The notes under the pieces are model-generated. The model saw only the letters and a list, made by a program, of their open reading frames with translations. It was not told the origin of the DNA and ran no database searches. From Acaryochloris sp. IP29b_bin.176 (GTDB lineage: Bacteria > Cyanobacteriota > Cyanobacteriia > Thermosynechococcales > Thermosynechococcaceae), in contig JANQPU010000155.1 in assembly GCA_028285315.1 (NCBI GenBank), forward strand, positions 1-38,363: a stretch of 38,363 nucleotides of DNA, given 5' to 3'. Of the stretch, positions 1-9,696 are shown piece after piece. The position numbers were made by a program, and so were the translations under genes. Each line of letters starts with the position of its first letter. The first letter of the stretch is position 1.

Positions 1-696
1 ACGATTAAAGTGCGAAATCTCATTGATCACCCTCTAGTATCAAAAGTTATGTTAATTCTTGCCAGATTGCCATCAAGGCACTGATGACCATGTTTGGTAA
101 GACTTTTAGCTTTAGAGCCAACAATAATTTCTATCGGTAATGTCATAAGACGATGGCCTTCACAGAATCTGCACTTTAGGGAAGTAAGTGCTATGCTCTG
201 GGTGCAAACGCACCGAGGAAATCGCCTAGGAGAAGGGTGGAATCTTTGTAGATGCCACTTGAAAAAACCACCTATGCAATTGATGGGTGGTCTTCTGCGA
301 TCGCAGGAAGGATTCCCTCTCTCATAGAGCATTGTACACGGCGTTGACGCTTTTACTATGCTTGGTTTTAGAAATCAGGTGTTTAATATGTAATGGGGAT
401 TGCTGAGATGAGATTGTAATTCGCTATCCTGCTGGTATACATAAATGAACGAAATAAAGTATGCCGATGACGACCCTCAATTCATCATTAGTGATGCCAG
501 GTAACTGAATTAGCCCAACCCGCAATTACTGACGGTATCCATACAGAAAAACACCAGCAGCCATCAAAGAGCATTGGCTCTAAGAACAGGCATACTGGTG
601 AGTATTAACTGTAAATATCAATTAAAAGCTAAAGATACCCGCTTAAAGTCCTAGCTTTAAGCCATAATCAAGATTTCTTTAAAGGGGTGCTGCTGG
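1..696. other. Non-coding stretch, no gene recognised
   Basis: I see no convincing gene here. Two overlapping open frames on opposite strands (about 27-332) are rich in Arg, Cys and Pro, match no family I know, and have no ribosome-binding site, so I treat them as chance. The stretch contains a HIP1 octamer at 297-304 set in a longer dyad, and a nested inverted repeat at 552-600 (CACCAG/CTGGTG arms enclosing AGAGC/GCTCT arms). It could hold decayed mobile DNA, but no transposase motif can be read. Confidence 0.5.
552..600. repeat. Nested inverted repeat
   Basis: The outer arms CACCAG (552-557) and CTGGTG (595-600) enclose inner arms AGAGC (568-572) and GCTCT (577-581). It lies downstream of the Crp-like gene read on the reverse strand, so it may form an RNA hairpin. 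There is no clear T-run, so a terminator call is weak. Confidence 0.25.
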
Positions 697-1239
697 TTAG
701 GCAAATGCAACTTCGTGGGACGCATAGATAGGTTCTTGGGAGGAGGGCTGTGGTACCTCATTCCGCTTGTGACTGAGGTTAGACAACTGTTGCCAAGCAG
801 CCGCCATCGTTGAAGGTAAGACCCCCACGAGCTTAGCTAAAATGTCGTTTGGAATCATTTGGATTTCATCTAGGTGAAAATGCTGGGATAGCATTTCAAG
901 AACAGCTACGGCTCTTTCTATTGGCAAATCTTTTTCACATATCTGCTGCATCTGCTCAATGTTTTCCATCCTCTTCTGAAAAGCATCTTGACGCTCATCC
1001 AATGTTTCAAGAACACTTAGCTCTGCGTTGCCTAAGGGGTGAATGGTGACACACTGTAGATCAAACATCCCTCCGATAGCGGAGCCAGGACCAATATATT
1101 CAGCATAATAAGGTTTTTGCAGAATTAAACCTGCCGGGTAGCTTTGGGATAAAGATAATAGTTGTCCGTCTTTCAGCATCTCAATAGGTTTTTTATGCTC
1201 AGAGTTGCCGGAATTATCATGTGAATGGATAACTTTCAT
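697..1239 (-). CDS. Crp/Fnr-like helix-turn-helix protein, short form
   Basis: The 180-residue protein has a C-terminal segment (about 126-158, reading IPNDILAKLVGVLPSTMAAA) that resembles the recognition helix-turn-helix of Crp/Fnr regulators (pattern LAxLLGVSxxTVxRxL). The middle (about 75-120) could be the long dimerisation helix. The N-terminal third is shorter than a full cyclic-nucleotide-binding beta roll, and I do not see its phosphate-binding cassette. Family knowledge: such proteins bind DNA as dimers and respond to small ligands. Inference: a transcription regulator that has lost or altered ligand binding. The start is the ATG at 1239, with no obvious Shine-Dalgarno. It stands alone between two gene-free stretches, so its targets cannot be guessed from context. 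Alternative: a decaying regulator fragment. Confidence 0.6.
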   Translation of the reverse strand: MKVIHSHDNSGNSEHKKPIEMLKDGQLLSLSQSYPAGLILQKPYYAEYIGPGSAIGGMFDLQCVTIHPLGNAELSVLETLDERQDAFQKRMENIEQMQQICEKDLPIERAVAVLEMLSQHFHLDEIQMIPNDILAKLVGVLPSTMAAAWQQLSNLSHKRNEVPQPSSQEPIYASHEVAFA

Positions 1240-1747
1240 ATGATTAATAAAATGAAGTGACGATATGAGTGAGACGAAGGGACTTGACTATTTCTGATAA
1301 CCTGAATGCTGCAAAATAATTGAATAAGATCAGCTCTTTCCCTAAATGCAGTGAGGTGTACAGTTTGTCTAAGAAATACGAATCTACTATTTGTAGTTTG
1401 CTCTAATCTTTAAAAAAATTCTTCCGTGATATCACTGGAAAACTTTCTCCGTAAGAATACATAAGCCTGCCATACTAGGCTTTACAGGATCCTATAAGCT
1501 CACTTGCTCCGTAATCTTGCGGAGAATAAAACAAACACTTTTTATAAGCCAGAATACTTCTTAGACATAGACAAAAGTATAGATATACAATTACAGCTTG
1601 TTTGCATACCTTTGACTATTTTGGGATTGATAAAGAGTAAGCTACGGGAAATACTGAGATCCTAGAAGCATAAAGCTATCTTTAATTCCTGCTCAAAACT
1701 CTCTCAAAACTCTTTTTTGCAACTTTTTAGCCCCGCTCCCACAAATC
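1240..1747. other. Intergenic stretch, no gene seen
   Basis: About 500 bp of AT-rich DNA between the Crp-like gene and the end of pgsA. No open frame is worth reporting. It should hold the promoter of the Crp-like gene (reverse strand) and the transcript end of tamB-pgsA. The motif CTCCGTAA occurs twice (about 1447 and 1507), the second followed by CGGAG, which gives a weak hairpin. Confidence 0.4.
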
Positions 1748-2275
1748 TTAGCTTGAGGGAAGGGCTGGAGGAAGGACATATACAATGCCAGAAACGACTG
1801 TCAGGACAACAGATGCAGCATAAACCCCTAAAGAGATGGGCACCCAAACTCCCGATAATGGTGCGACTAATAGGGAAACAGCAACAATTTGCAGTACCGT
1901 TTTAATTTTTCCCCACCAATTGGCCCCTGATATTTGGGTTTGTTGCACCCGCCACCCAGCAATGGCCAGCTCCCGAGTCAGAATAATCACCACACTCCAA
2001 GCAGGTATCTGGCCTAGCTCTACTAGCGCAATCAGAGGACCTAGAATCAATAATTTATCCACCAAGGGGTCCAGGAATTTCCCCAAGTCCGTCACTTGAT
2101 CTAATTTGCGAGCCAGATATCCATCTAGCCAGTCAGTGCTAGCAGCAACAATGAATATCGCTAAACAAATCCAGCGAACAGTGGGGACAGAGGCCACAAT
2201 ATTATCCTGTAATCCATAGAGAAGAAAAGGTAGGGCAAATAAACGGGAAACAGTGATCCAAGTTGCAAGCGTCAT
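1748..2275 (-). CDS. pgsA: CDP-diacylglycerol--glycerol-3-phosphate 3-phosphatidyltransferase
   Basis: Joins CDP-diacylglycerol to glycerol-3-phosphate, giving phosphatidylglycerol phosphate and CMP. This is the committed step to phosphatidylglycerol, an essential thylakoid and photosystem lipid. The 175-residue protein has the full CDP-alcohol phosphotransferase signature: D48, D51, G52, A55, R56, G65, D69 and D73, in the spacing DxxDGxxARx8GxxxDxxxD. Several hydrophobic segments follow, as expected for an integral membrane enzyme, and the length is normal. The start is the ATG at 2275, and the N-terminus (TLATWITVSRL) is typical. It lies 6 bp after tamB on the same strand, so the two are probably cotranscribed, linking lipid and envelope functions. 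Confidence 0.94.
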   Translation of the reverse strand: MTLATWITVSRLFALPFLLYGLQDNIVASVPTVRWICLAIFIVAASTDWLDGYLARKLDQVTDLGKFLDPLVDKLLILGPLIALVELGQIPAWSVVIILTRELAIAGWRVQQTQISGANWWGKIKTVLQIVAVSLLVAPLSGVWVPISLGVYAASVVLTVVSGIVYVLPPALPSS

Positions 2276-2281
2276 AGATTC

Positions 2282-5200
2282 TTAAAAACGAATGCGATAT
2301 TCGAGAATGCCAACCGCTTCTCCATCAGTACTGATAGCACTGCGAACCCGAAGTTGCTCATTAATGTCGTAACTGGCATTAAATAAAGTGGCTTCATCTA
2401 AGCCCGTTAAAATTTGTAGGGCCGATACTGAGAAGCGATCGGTCACGTCATACCCTAATTCTGCACCAAACGCTAAAACGGATTGGTCTTGATCATCATT
2501 GGGGATTAACACAGGAAACAAACGAAAACTGGTACGTGTCCCTAGCGCATCTGAGAATAATCCTTCAAACCCCGTCAGAAATGCTGAGCTAGCCAAGTTG
2601 ACCAGGGCTAGTTCTGTATTCCCATCTTCCAAATTACTGGTAACACTCCCTCCTAACAATGCCAGAATCTCACCCTCTGAACGACTTGGAGTACTGGTAA
2701 GCTGCACCACTTGATTGAAGTTGTTCACCAGCTCACTCGCTCGTCCTTCCACCGTCGCCCGAACTCGCACAGACTCAATTGCACCTATTTGTCCAGCGGG
2801 TAAGTCTTCAAACTCGTTCAAGTCAGTCGCACGACCTCCCGCAATATCCGTGGCTGTAGTCACCATACCAATACTGAGATAGGGATCTAGCCCTAGACTG
2901 GGGTCAAACTCAGCAAAATTGTCTCGACGAGAGTCAATCCGAAAACGGCTGGTAAATAGATTCACAGAACCTTGGCGAAACCGAATCTTACCGGCAGGGC
3001 GAGGAGTATTGATGGAACCATTGACCGTCACATTGCCGGCTGCAACAAAACTGAGCAAGGGAGGCTGAGTGACTCGAACATTATCATTGAGTTGCACTTG
3101 GAGGTTATTAAATTCCAGGGGTGTTGTTGGCCCAAACTGTCCTGTAACGCTGGACGAGGCAGCGTTAACATCAGCCAAAATGACTTGACCATCGGTTAAT
3201 GCCATCACTCCACCCAGCTGAGGGGCTAGCAGCGCGCCTGAAATATTCAGATCACCATCAATTTGCCCTTTGTAAAGTCCTTTAACATTGAGTTTGAGGG
3301 CCTTGAGTGCCAATCGCAGCGAAGCAGACGAGGGATGGGTCTCTGAGGCAAAAATGGGTAAGCGACCCATCACCTCAAGTTCACCCTGACTATACAGCCC
3401 GCTAAGGCGTTTGACATGTAAATGATCTCGATTGAATTGAATTGTTCCTGTAACGTTGGTGAGGGGCTCAAACAACAGATCCGATGCTAACGTCGCCTGG
3501 TTAAACTGGATGTTACCCTGCATAGAGGGTTTAGCCAGGGTACCTGCTACGTCTAGATCGATTTCTCCTTGACCCTCAACCCAATTGAGCTGCTCTGTAA
3601 ACAGATTAATCAGGGATAGGCCCTCATCCTTGACTTTGAGGGACACTTGCAAGGCATCATTATCCGATCCTACAGTGGTCAGAGGTAATTGATAGGGGAT
3701 ATTCCCCGCAAACTGGAACGGGACTGCCTCTGAGCCCCCCTTAAAGGTCAATCGCCCCCGGTTATAGGCAAATGTAGTGCTGGCCTGACTAAGAGAAATG
3801 GTATTCAGCATGACCTCGTTCCAATTCAGTTTGCCCTGGAGGCGGGGATCGGCTAAAGTCCCTGCAAGAGTAGTGGTGCCACTGACGGTGCCAGCAACCT
3901 CAAAGGGCAGATCGAGGAATTGATTGAGCCCTTGCAATGGCAAATTTTTCAGGGTTAGCTGGCCCGATTGTTGTTGACGACCAATGGTTCCCTGAAACCG
4001 GGCTTCTTGGTCCCCCGTTGCCAGGAGGAAAGGTCGGAGCTGCAAGTTGCCATCTGCATATTGCCCTTTAGCAATAATCTGATCAACGGTATAGTCACCC
4101 CATTTTAGGGCCTGACTTCTCAGGGCAAAGCGGGTATCTAGCCCCGATTGTAACGATCCCGAAAACTGCACTCGACCTGCCAGCTTGCCCGATAATTCCG
4201 TGATATCTGGGAATAGAGATTCAGGAGGGGCTTGAGTTTGTTGCTGGGCTGCCAAAGCGTCTAGCTCAGCTAGGCGTCGAAGCTGCATGAGTAAGGATCC
4301 TTGAGCCGAGCCAACGGGAAGGGTTTCGACATCTGCAGCCTTCCCTTGGGGTTGATCTTGGGGTACTGACGGATCCAGGTTAAGAGATGTAGCAGCTGCT
4401 AGAAGATCGGCAATTTCTGCTTGGCGAATGTTCAGCGTCCCAGAAAATTTGGGGTTAATTCCTGGCAAGACGTTGGCTTGCAGCTGGTATAGATTGTTGC
4501 GATCGCGCAATTCACCCTGCCGCAACTGAATCGTATCGCCCGTGAGTTGAAACCGTCCTAAAAATTGATCTCCCACTAACTTGCCAAGAGCAGGACGAGC
4601 CACCGTCAGGGTTCCGCTGCCAGCATAGGTTGTGGGGTCGAGGATAAATTTGCCGGAAGAGAAGCCTGAGAGCGGTCTCAGATTATCGATAGGTTGCCAA
4701 TTGAATGCCGCGAGGGGAACGTCTTGAAAGGCTAGGTTTAGCTTCCCTTGCTCAGTGTTACCTATAGCCCAGGCTTGATCGCGACGAATATCAAAGGAGG
4801 TGGGCAATTGGTTGGAGTTTAAGGCTAGGTTGATGTGATCGCGCTGCCCTGATACACGCAAATCTAACTTGGCTTGTTGTCCATACTGCATCTTGCCTTT
4901 GAGTACGGGCTCAAAGGGAATCCCTCCCACCAGCAGGTTGTTGATTTGGACCGTGGACGATAGGTAGGGATTGGCCACGGTTCCGGTCAGTTGACCGACT
5001 AGATTCGCCCGACCCGCCATTTTGACTTGTGTGGGCCCAAAGGGCGGGAACAACCCCAGATCGTATCCCTGAGCCCGAACTGTCAGATTCAGGGTTGTGA
5101 GCTGAGGACCTTGAGGCGTATCCAACTCCAACCCAACTTGACCTTGTGACCAAAACCCCGGTGCGGTTGCCTGATCCACCAGAATTTGCTGTCCATCCCA

Positions 5201-7468
5201 CTGAAGTTGGGCGGCAATGGGATCGTAAACGATGGCGATTCCATCGGAAAAGCGAGCCTGTCCCTGGGCGCGGGCTGTGTTCACACTAAAACCATCAAAC
5301 GGGCCAGTAATCCTGAGTTGCCCCGTCATTAGCCCCCGAGCATCAGGAGAGTAAGCTTTCAGAGCCACGCCAGACGTTGCCGTTGTCACGTTAACCCGAT
5401 TATCTTTAATCTGACCTTGAGTTCGTAGCTCACCCCCAGGAATTTGCGTCATAATCCCTCTGAGCTGGGCAATGCCTTGGCGGACAAAAATATTGCCTGT
5501 GGTCGGGAATTGTCCCTTCAGAGCCTGAAAGTCCACATTGGTGCGCACATCATCAGGGGGGCCAAACACCTTGATCTGGCCTTGGAGGGGGCCCAGGGGA
5601 AAACCGGGATCCGCCTGGTAGAACTGTGCGATCGCATTCCCAGGAATATCACGGGCCTCAAGCTGGGTTAGCAATTGCCCGCCCGGTCGGACATTAAAGC
5701 GAGCTGTGCCTCGCAACCGTCCCCCTACAGTAGGTTCGGCCTCTATATTCTCCATTTTTAGCAGGGCATCTGCTAGCTGGAACTGAGCTGTGAGTTGTTT
5801 AAATGGAACCCGATCAACCTGAGGCTGCTTAGCTAATTGGACCGACCCAGAGAAAATCGGCTGATCAATGGGACCATCAAATCGGAGATTATCCCCCTTG
5901 AACTGTCCAGTCACAGGAAAGGGTAAACCCGTGACTTGCAGAGTTTCCAGCGTAGGTTGGGCTGCAACCCAATCAGTCTGACCGACTATGCTGTAACCCC
6001 GATCCGGGTCAATCCAGCCGGTGGCCTGCATGGGGATTTGCCCATAGTCCCCCTGGAGTCCCTCCAGCCGTACAGCAATCCCCTTAAACCTGAGATACCC
6101 CCTCACTCGACTAAAGGGTTGAGGAACGTTGACAATCCCCATTTTGACGCGTTTGAGGAGGGCCGTGCCTTGAACATCGGGACGCTGTTTTGGACGAAGC
6201 TTCACCCGGATGCTGGCACTGACCTGGCCCGAGTCCACCGTCACCGGGAGTTGAAACGCTTGATCAAACAGGGGGGCTGGCAAATCCTGGAGCTGCAACC
6301 GCATATTGGCCTGCTGTTCTAAAAAAGAGGCAACACCTCGGGCCTTCAGACGGCCCCTTTGATCCATGCGACCGTTGAGGTCAAAGCGAAATCGCTGTTT
6401 CAGCCCCAAGAAATCAACCGTCCCCTTGAGCTGAGATAAGCGGCGAGGCTGCTGACGTTGATTATCTAGGATCAAATCTTCGGGGACATCTGCCCTTGCC
6501 CCCTCTAGAGAGGCTTCTCCCTTTAGTTCAACCGGACGCCGAGAGGGCACTTCGATACGGACGTCGCTGCGAATATTGTTAGCTTGGATGCGAATAGCTT
6601 GCTTGGGAATCCAAATATCCCCTTGAGACAAGGTTGAATCAGAATGAATGGTTAAGGGCTGCTGTGGACGCAATTTGACCTGGAATCGACCGTTAAATTG
6701 ACCCTGATTAATCTCAAAAGGAAGTTGTGGTAACAAACCCATCAAAGGCGCAGCCACCAGATTCTCCGTTTGTGCATTGACTTCCAGCGACCGTTGTGAG
6801 GATTGCCAAGCCCCTTTCACCGAGAGTTTGCCGCCTGAATCCACCTGACTTCGAGTATTAAAGTAGAGGGTTTCAGGATTCGAGAAATTGAAGGTGCCGT
6901 TGAGGTTACTGAGTCGTCGAGTCTCAGTCTGGGCCGGATCAATCTGAGCGGTTCCTTGCCGCACACGCAGCTGATTCAATTTGACTTTAATCCAAGCATC
7001 TGAGGGGCCGGAGCGGAGCCGCGTGGCGATCCATTCTCCATCCTTGGTCTGATCGAGGTACAGATGGGGTTGGATCAGCGTGGCCTCTAGAGGCAGCCTG
7101 CGGCTCCACAGGATCGGCAATAGATTAAACCGAATATCGACGGCTTGCATCTTGACGGAATCGGCATCTGCCTTCGAACAGCCTTGCTTAGGTGTACAAG
7201 CAGGAATTTCCGAAGGACCAAACCGAATATGGGTGAGGGAGTAATTTTGTACATCCCCGATTTTGACCGGGCGATTTAAGGTTTTACTCAATTCCTCCGC
7301 CACAAGTGGGGTTAAGTCTTCATCAATAAATCGCAGCACCCACCCGCCCACGCCTGCGATCGCAGTCAGGAGCAACCCGACTACAATGAGCCAAAAGTGA
7401 AGACGAGTAAAGCGTCGATGGGGAGGAGATGGACGAGAAGCGTGCCCAGGAGGGGAAGGTTGGGACAT
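2282..7468 (-). CDS. tamB: TamB-like translocation/assembly module protein (DUF490)
   Basis: A very large envelope protein (1728 residues). One N-terminal membrane anchor (about residues 23-46) is followed by more than 1,200 residues of repetitive beta-strand sequence and a C-terminal DUF490/TamB domain ending in an aromatic residue (RIRF). Family knowledge: TamB-type proteins span the periplasm as a hydrophobic beta groove and are linked to outer-membrane protein assembly and lipid transport between membranes. Cyanobacteria and chloroplasts have homologues of about this size. The frame is intact with no break. The start is the ATG at 7468. pgsA follows after 6 bp. The upstream gene on the other strand is divergent, so the promoter should lie in 7469-7802. 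Confidence 0.9.
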   Translation of the reverse strand: MSQPSPPGHASRPSPPHRRFTRLHFWLIVVGLLLTAIAGVGGWVLRFIDEDLTPLVAEELSKTLNRPVKIGDVQNYSLTHIRFGPSEIPACTPKQGCSKADADSVKMQAVDIRFNLLPILWSRRLPLEATLIQPHLYLDQTKDGEWIATRLRSGPSDAWIKVKLNQLRVRQGTAQIDPAQTETRRLSNLNGTFNFSNPETLYFNTRSQVDSGGKLSVKGAWQSSQRSLEVNAQTENLVAAPLMGLLPQLPFEINQGQFNGRFQVKLRPQQPLTIHSDSTLSQGDIWIPKQAIRIQANNIRSDVRIEVPSRRPVELKGEASLEGARADVPEDLILDNQRQQPRRLSQLKGTVDFLGLKQRFRFDLNGRMDQRGRLKARGVASFLEQQANMRLQLQDLPAPLFDQAFQLPVTVDSGQVSASIRVKLRPKQRPDVQGTALLKRVKMGIVNVPQPFSRVRGYLRFKGIAVRLEGLQGDYGQIPMQATGWIDPDRGYSIVGQTDWVAAQPTLETLQVTGLPFPVTGQFKGDNLRFDGPIDQPIFSGSVQLAKQPQVDRVPFKQLTAQFQLADALLKMENIEAEPTVGGRLRGTARFNVRPGGQLLTQLEARDIPGNAIAQFYQADPGFPLGPLQGQIKVFGPPDDVRTNVDFQALKGQFPTTGNIFVRQGIAQLRGIMTQIPGGELRTQGQIKDNRVNVTTATSGVALKAYSPDARGLMTGQLRITGPFDGFSVNTARAQGQARFSDGIAIVYDPIAAQLQWDGQQILVDQATAPGFWSQGQVGLELDTPQGPQLTTLNLTVRAQGYDLGLFPPFGPTQVKMAGRANLVGQLTGTVANPYLSSTVQINNLLVGGIPFEPVLKGKMQYGQQAKLDLRVSGQRDHINLALNSNQLPTSFDIRRDQAWAIGNTEQGKLNLAFQDVPLAAFNWQPIDNLRPLSGFSSGKFILDPTTYAGSGTLTVARPALGKLVGDQFLGRFQLTGDTIQLRQGELRDRNNLYQLQANVLPGINPKFSGTLNIRQAEIADLLAAATSLNLDPSVPQDQPQGKAADVETLPVGSAQGSLLMQLRRLAELDALAAQQQTQAPPESLFPDITELSGKLAGRVQFSGSLQSGLDTRFALRSQALKWGDYTVDQIIAKGQYADGNLQLRPFLLATGDQEARFQGTIGRQQQSGQLTLKNLPLQGLNQFLDLPFEVAGTVSGTTTLAGTLADPRLQGKLNWNEVMLNTISLSQASTTFAYNRGRLTFKGGSEAVPFQFAGNIPYQLPLTTVGSDNDALQVSLKVKDEGLSLINLFTEQLNWVEGQGEIDLDVAGTLAKPSMQGNIQFNQATLASDLLFEPLTNVTGTIQFNRDHLHVKRLSGLYSQGELEVMGRLPIFASETHPSSASLRLALKALKLNVKGLYKGQIDGDLNISGALLAPQLGGVMALTDGQVILADVNAASSSVTGQFGPTTPLEFNNLQVQLNDNVRVTQPPLLSFVAAGNVTVNGSINTPRPAGKIRFRQGSVNLFTSRFRIDSRRDNFAEFDPSLGLDPYLSIGMVTTATDIAGGRATDLNEFEDLPAGQIGAIESVRVRATVEGRASELVNNFNQVVQLTSTPSRSEGEILALLGGSVTSNLEDGNTELALVNLASSAFLTGFEGLFSDALGTRTSFRLFPVLIPNDDQDQSVLAFGAELGYDVTDRFSVSALQILTGLDEATLFNASYDINEQLRVRSAISTDGEAVGILEYRIRF

Positions 7469-7802
7469 GACATCCCTCAGAGGGGTACCGTGGACAGATA
7501 AGTAGTGGGCCCTTTAACTCAAATTCTGAATCAACACTCTGTAACCTTACTTACAGAAGGCTTTCCCAGGGGTTAGTTCCCCAACAACCTACAACATAGC
7601 GCATCGCAGAATTAATCTGAGTTGAACAAGATCGCTGTCTTCAGATATTCTGTCCCCCAAGCAAGGTTGAGCATAGCTCACCGTGAGTTGTCTAGCCTTG
7701 TTATGATTGCACAGACAAAAAACGATTATAGAGGTAAATGTTATTCTTGTTCAGCACCCTCTAGTGGTCGATCAAAGGTATACCTAATTTCAACTCAGGC
7801 TC
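7469..7802. promoter_or_regulatory. Divergent promoter region between tamB and the DUF3110 gene
   Basis: This 334-bp spacer separates genes reading outward in both directions. A dyad at 7538-7557 has arms TCTGTAA and TTACAGA around CCTTAC and could be an operator. A small forward frame at 7622-7828 overlaps the DUF3110 start and looks like chance. I could not fix -35 and -10 boxes with confidence. Confidence 0.4.
7538..7557. repeat. 7+6+7 dyad, possible operator
   Basis: The arms TCTGTAA (7538-7544) and TTACAGA (7551-7557) are perfect inverted copies. The site sits in the divergent spacer about 70 bp upstream of tamB. Its arm length and spacing suit a dimeric repressor or activator, but the regulator is unknown. 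Confidence 0.3.
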
Positions 7803-8183
7803 ATGCGTGTATTTGTTTTGTTATTTAATGCTGGAACTGAGAACGAGGGCATTCACTCCTTACAGAAGCAGATTTCCACCGATGAAGGCAGTTATACACA
7901 AGATGTAGTACTGGCTTTTGAAGAGGAAGACGACGCCACTCGCTTTGCCTTAATGCTGGAAGCGCAAGATTTTCCAGCAGCCACGGTGGAGGGGTTTGAT
8001 CAAGAAGAGATTGAGGCATTTTGCGACAGTGCTGGCTTAGAGCTGGAAGTGATTCCTGTGGGCTCCCTTGCTGTGCCGCCAGAGGCTAATGTCGACAAAA
8101 CAGACTGGCAACCGGATCAGCCTGATGCCGATGTCAATGATTTAGATCAGATTCGTCGTCGCTTAGAGAATCTGCTGGATTAA
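7803..8183 (+). CDS. DUF3110 domain protein
   Basis: A 126-residue soluble acidic protein. Residues 1-80 (from MRVFVLLFNAGTENEGIHSL to EEIEAFCDSAG) match my memory of the DUF3110 family, which is confined to cyanobacteria and plants and has no established biochemical role. The motif of Phe/Glu-rich strands around residues 33-60 (VVLAFEEEDDATRFALMLEA) suggests a small ACT- or ferredoxin-like alpha/beta fold; that part is inference. The C-terminus is Asp/Pro-rich and probably disordered. The start is the ATG at 7803, preceded by a weak AGG. The DUF3084 gene follows after 25 bp in the same direction, and the two are probably one operon. Confidence 0.8.
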   Translation: MRVFVLLFNAGTENEGIHSLQKQISTDEGSYTQDVVLAFEEEDDATRFALMLEAQDFPAATVEGFDQEEIEAFCDSAGLELEVIPVGSLAVPPEANVDKTDWQPDQPDADVNDLDQIRRRLENLLD

Positions 8184-8208
8184 CCCATTACTGTCTGCAA
8201 GGGTTTCC

Positions 8209-9696
8209 ATGCTGGGTTACTTTCTAGTTATTGTCATCATCATTCTGGGCGGTGCGATCGCAACGCTAGGGGATCGGATCGGCTCCAAGGTGGGCAAAGC
8301 GCGTCTCAGCCTCTTCAATCTCCGTCCTAAAAATACGGCCATTGTTATCACTATAATGACGGGTGCAGTGATTTCTGCCCTCACCTTGGGGATTGTCTTT
8401 GCCTTTAGCCAGCAGTTCCGGGATGCCCTGTTTCGGTTTGATGATATTCAGAAACGGAGTCGGATTGTCCAGCAAGAACTGGATGACACTCAAGCTGAAA
8501 AAGACACCATCGAAGTCGATCTAACGACTGCACGAGCCAGCCTCAGTCGAACCCGGCAACGGCTCAAGACCGCTAATCGTTCTTTGGTGAAAGCCATTAC
8601 CCGAGAAAAGCGGATCGAGCGCCAGCTCAAGCAGACCCAAAGCCGTTTTCTCCAATCCAAACGAGAGATTACTAAATTTGTAGGACAAGCAAAACAGTTG
8701 CGATCGCAAATCCAGTCCCTTCGCACAGAGCAAAACAACCTTCGGGTCCAGCGCAACCAATCCGAAGCCCGCCTTAGACAAGTGAATGTCCAAAAAAGAC
8801 AACTTGAAACAGCCATTACCCAAGCCCAAACGCGCCTGCGACAAGTTGAGGTTCAAAAACAAGCGTTAACCCAAACCATTGCCGCAGAGCGTCAACAGTT
8901 GCAAGCTGCCAATCAACAGCGTCAGCAGTTGCAACAAGAAGTACAGGCATTGGAAACCAATCGAGAACGTCTAGAGAAAAATGTAGAGTTCCTTCTGCTG
9001 GGATTACGTCGAGGCACCATTGCTATTCGGACAGGGCAAGTTCTTGCCTCTGCCGTGGTTCAGGACGTTAACTCTAAAACCGAGGCCCTACAAGCTATCA
9101 ATGCTCTCTTAGTACAGGCTCGTCAAAGTGCCATTTCCTTGTCCAATCTTCAGGGAATTCCTGACGATCAACGGATCATTCAAATGCGACAGTCCGACGT
9201 CGAACGGCTGGCAATTCGGATTGGGGATGGCGAATCCTACTTAGTCAGAATTCTGGCCGCTGCGAGTTATTTACAAGGCGAAAGAGCCATCTTTGTTGTT
9301 CCCCAACTGGCTGCAAATCAGGTCATTTACCAAGCAGATACTCGGATTGCCCGAATCTCTGTCCAACCGGCTCAGATGAGTGACGAGCAACTCCTACTCC
9401 AAATCAATCAGCTCTTTAGCGTTGTCAACCAGAAAGCCATCACTGCTGGATTCTTACCTGATCCACTGACTGGGACCGTTGGTTCATTCCGGCAGGTGGA
9501 TCTATTCCGCTTTATTTTGGCTTTGAAAGATCGTAATGATCAAGGCACTATCGACATTATTGCCATTACGCCTGAGACCGTACTCACTGCTGGTCCTCTA
9601 GCAATAGAACTAGTGGCCGTTAAAGACCAACAAGTCATCCTCAGGAGTAACTCTTCTAATTCTTCCGAAAAGGAAGACAACTCATCAACCCGTTAA
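8209..9696 (+). CDS. DUF3084 domain membrane-anchored coiled-coil protein
   Basis: A 495-residue protein with two N-terminal membrane segments (about 2-20 and 45-67) flanking a conserved linker ([20 protein letters not shown]), the hallmark of cyanobacterial DUF3084 proteins. Residues 85-260 form a long Gln/Arg-rich coiled coil, followed by a conserved globular C-terminal half. The function is not established. The architecture (membrane anchor, long coil, globular head) suggests a scaffold or envelope organiser, which is inference. The start is the ATG at 8209, preceded by AAGG at a suitable distance. The last 12 bp (9685-9696) overlap the end of the convergent chlD gene. Confidence 0.85.
   Translation: MLGYFLVIVIIILGGAIATLGDRIGSKVGKARLSLFNLRPKNTAIVITIMTGAVISALTLGIVFAFSQQFRDALFRFDDIQKRSRIVQQELDDTQAEKDTIEVDLTTARASLSRTRQRLKTANRSLVKAITREKRIERQLKQTQSRFLQSKREITKFVGQAKQLRSQIQSLRTEQNNLRVQRNQSEARLRQVNVQKRQLETAITQAQTRLRQVEVQKQALTQTIAAERQQLQAANQQRQQLQQEVQALETNRERLEKNVEFLLLGLRRGTIAIRTGQVLASAVVQDVNSKTEALQAINALLVQARQSAISLSNLQGIPDDQRIIQMRQSDVERLAIRIGDGESYLVRILAAASYLQGERAIFVVPQLAANQVIYQADTRIARISVQPAQMSDEQLLLQINQLFSVVNQKAITAGFLPDPLTGTVGSFRQVDLFRFILALKDRNDQGTIDIIAITPETVLTAGPLAIELVAVKDQQVILRSNSSNSSEKEDNSSTR

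Noticed and set aside
27..332. Overlapping frames on both strands near the left edge, possible transposase remnant
   Set aside because: No transposase motif, odd composition rich in Arg, Cys and Pro, and no ribosome site; treated as chance.
5936..6322. 128-residue forward frame inside tamB
   Set aside because: It is antisense to an intact, family-typical coding region and has no recognisable domain.
9661..9677. TCTTCC/GGAAGA hairpin at the DUF3084 gene end as a terminator
   Set aside because: It lies inside the coding region and has no T-run on either strand.
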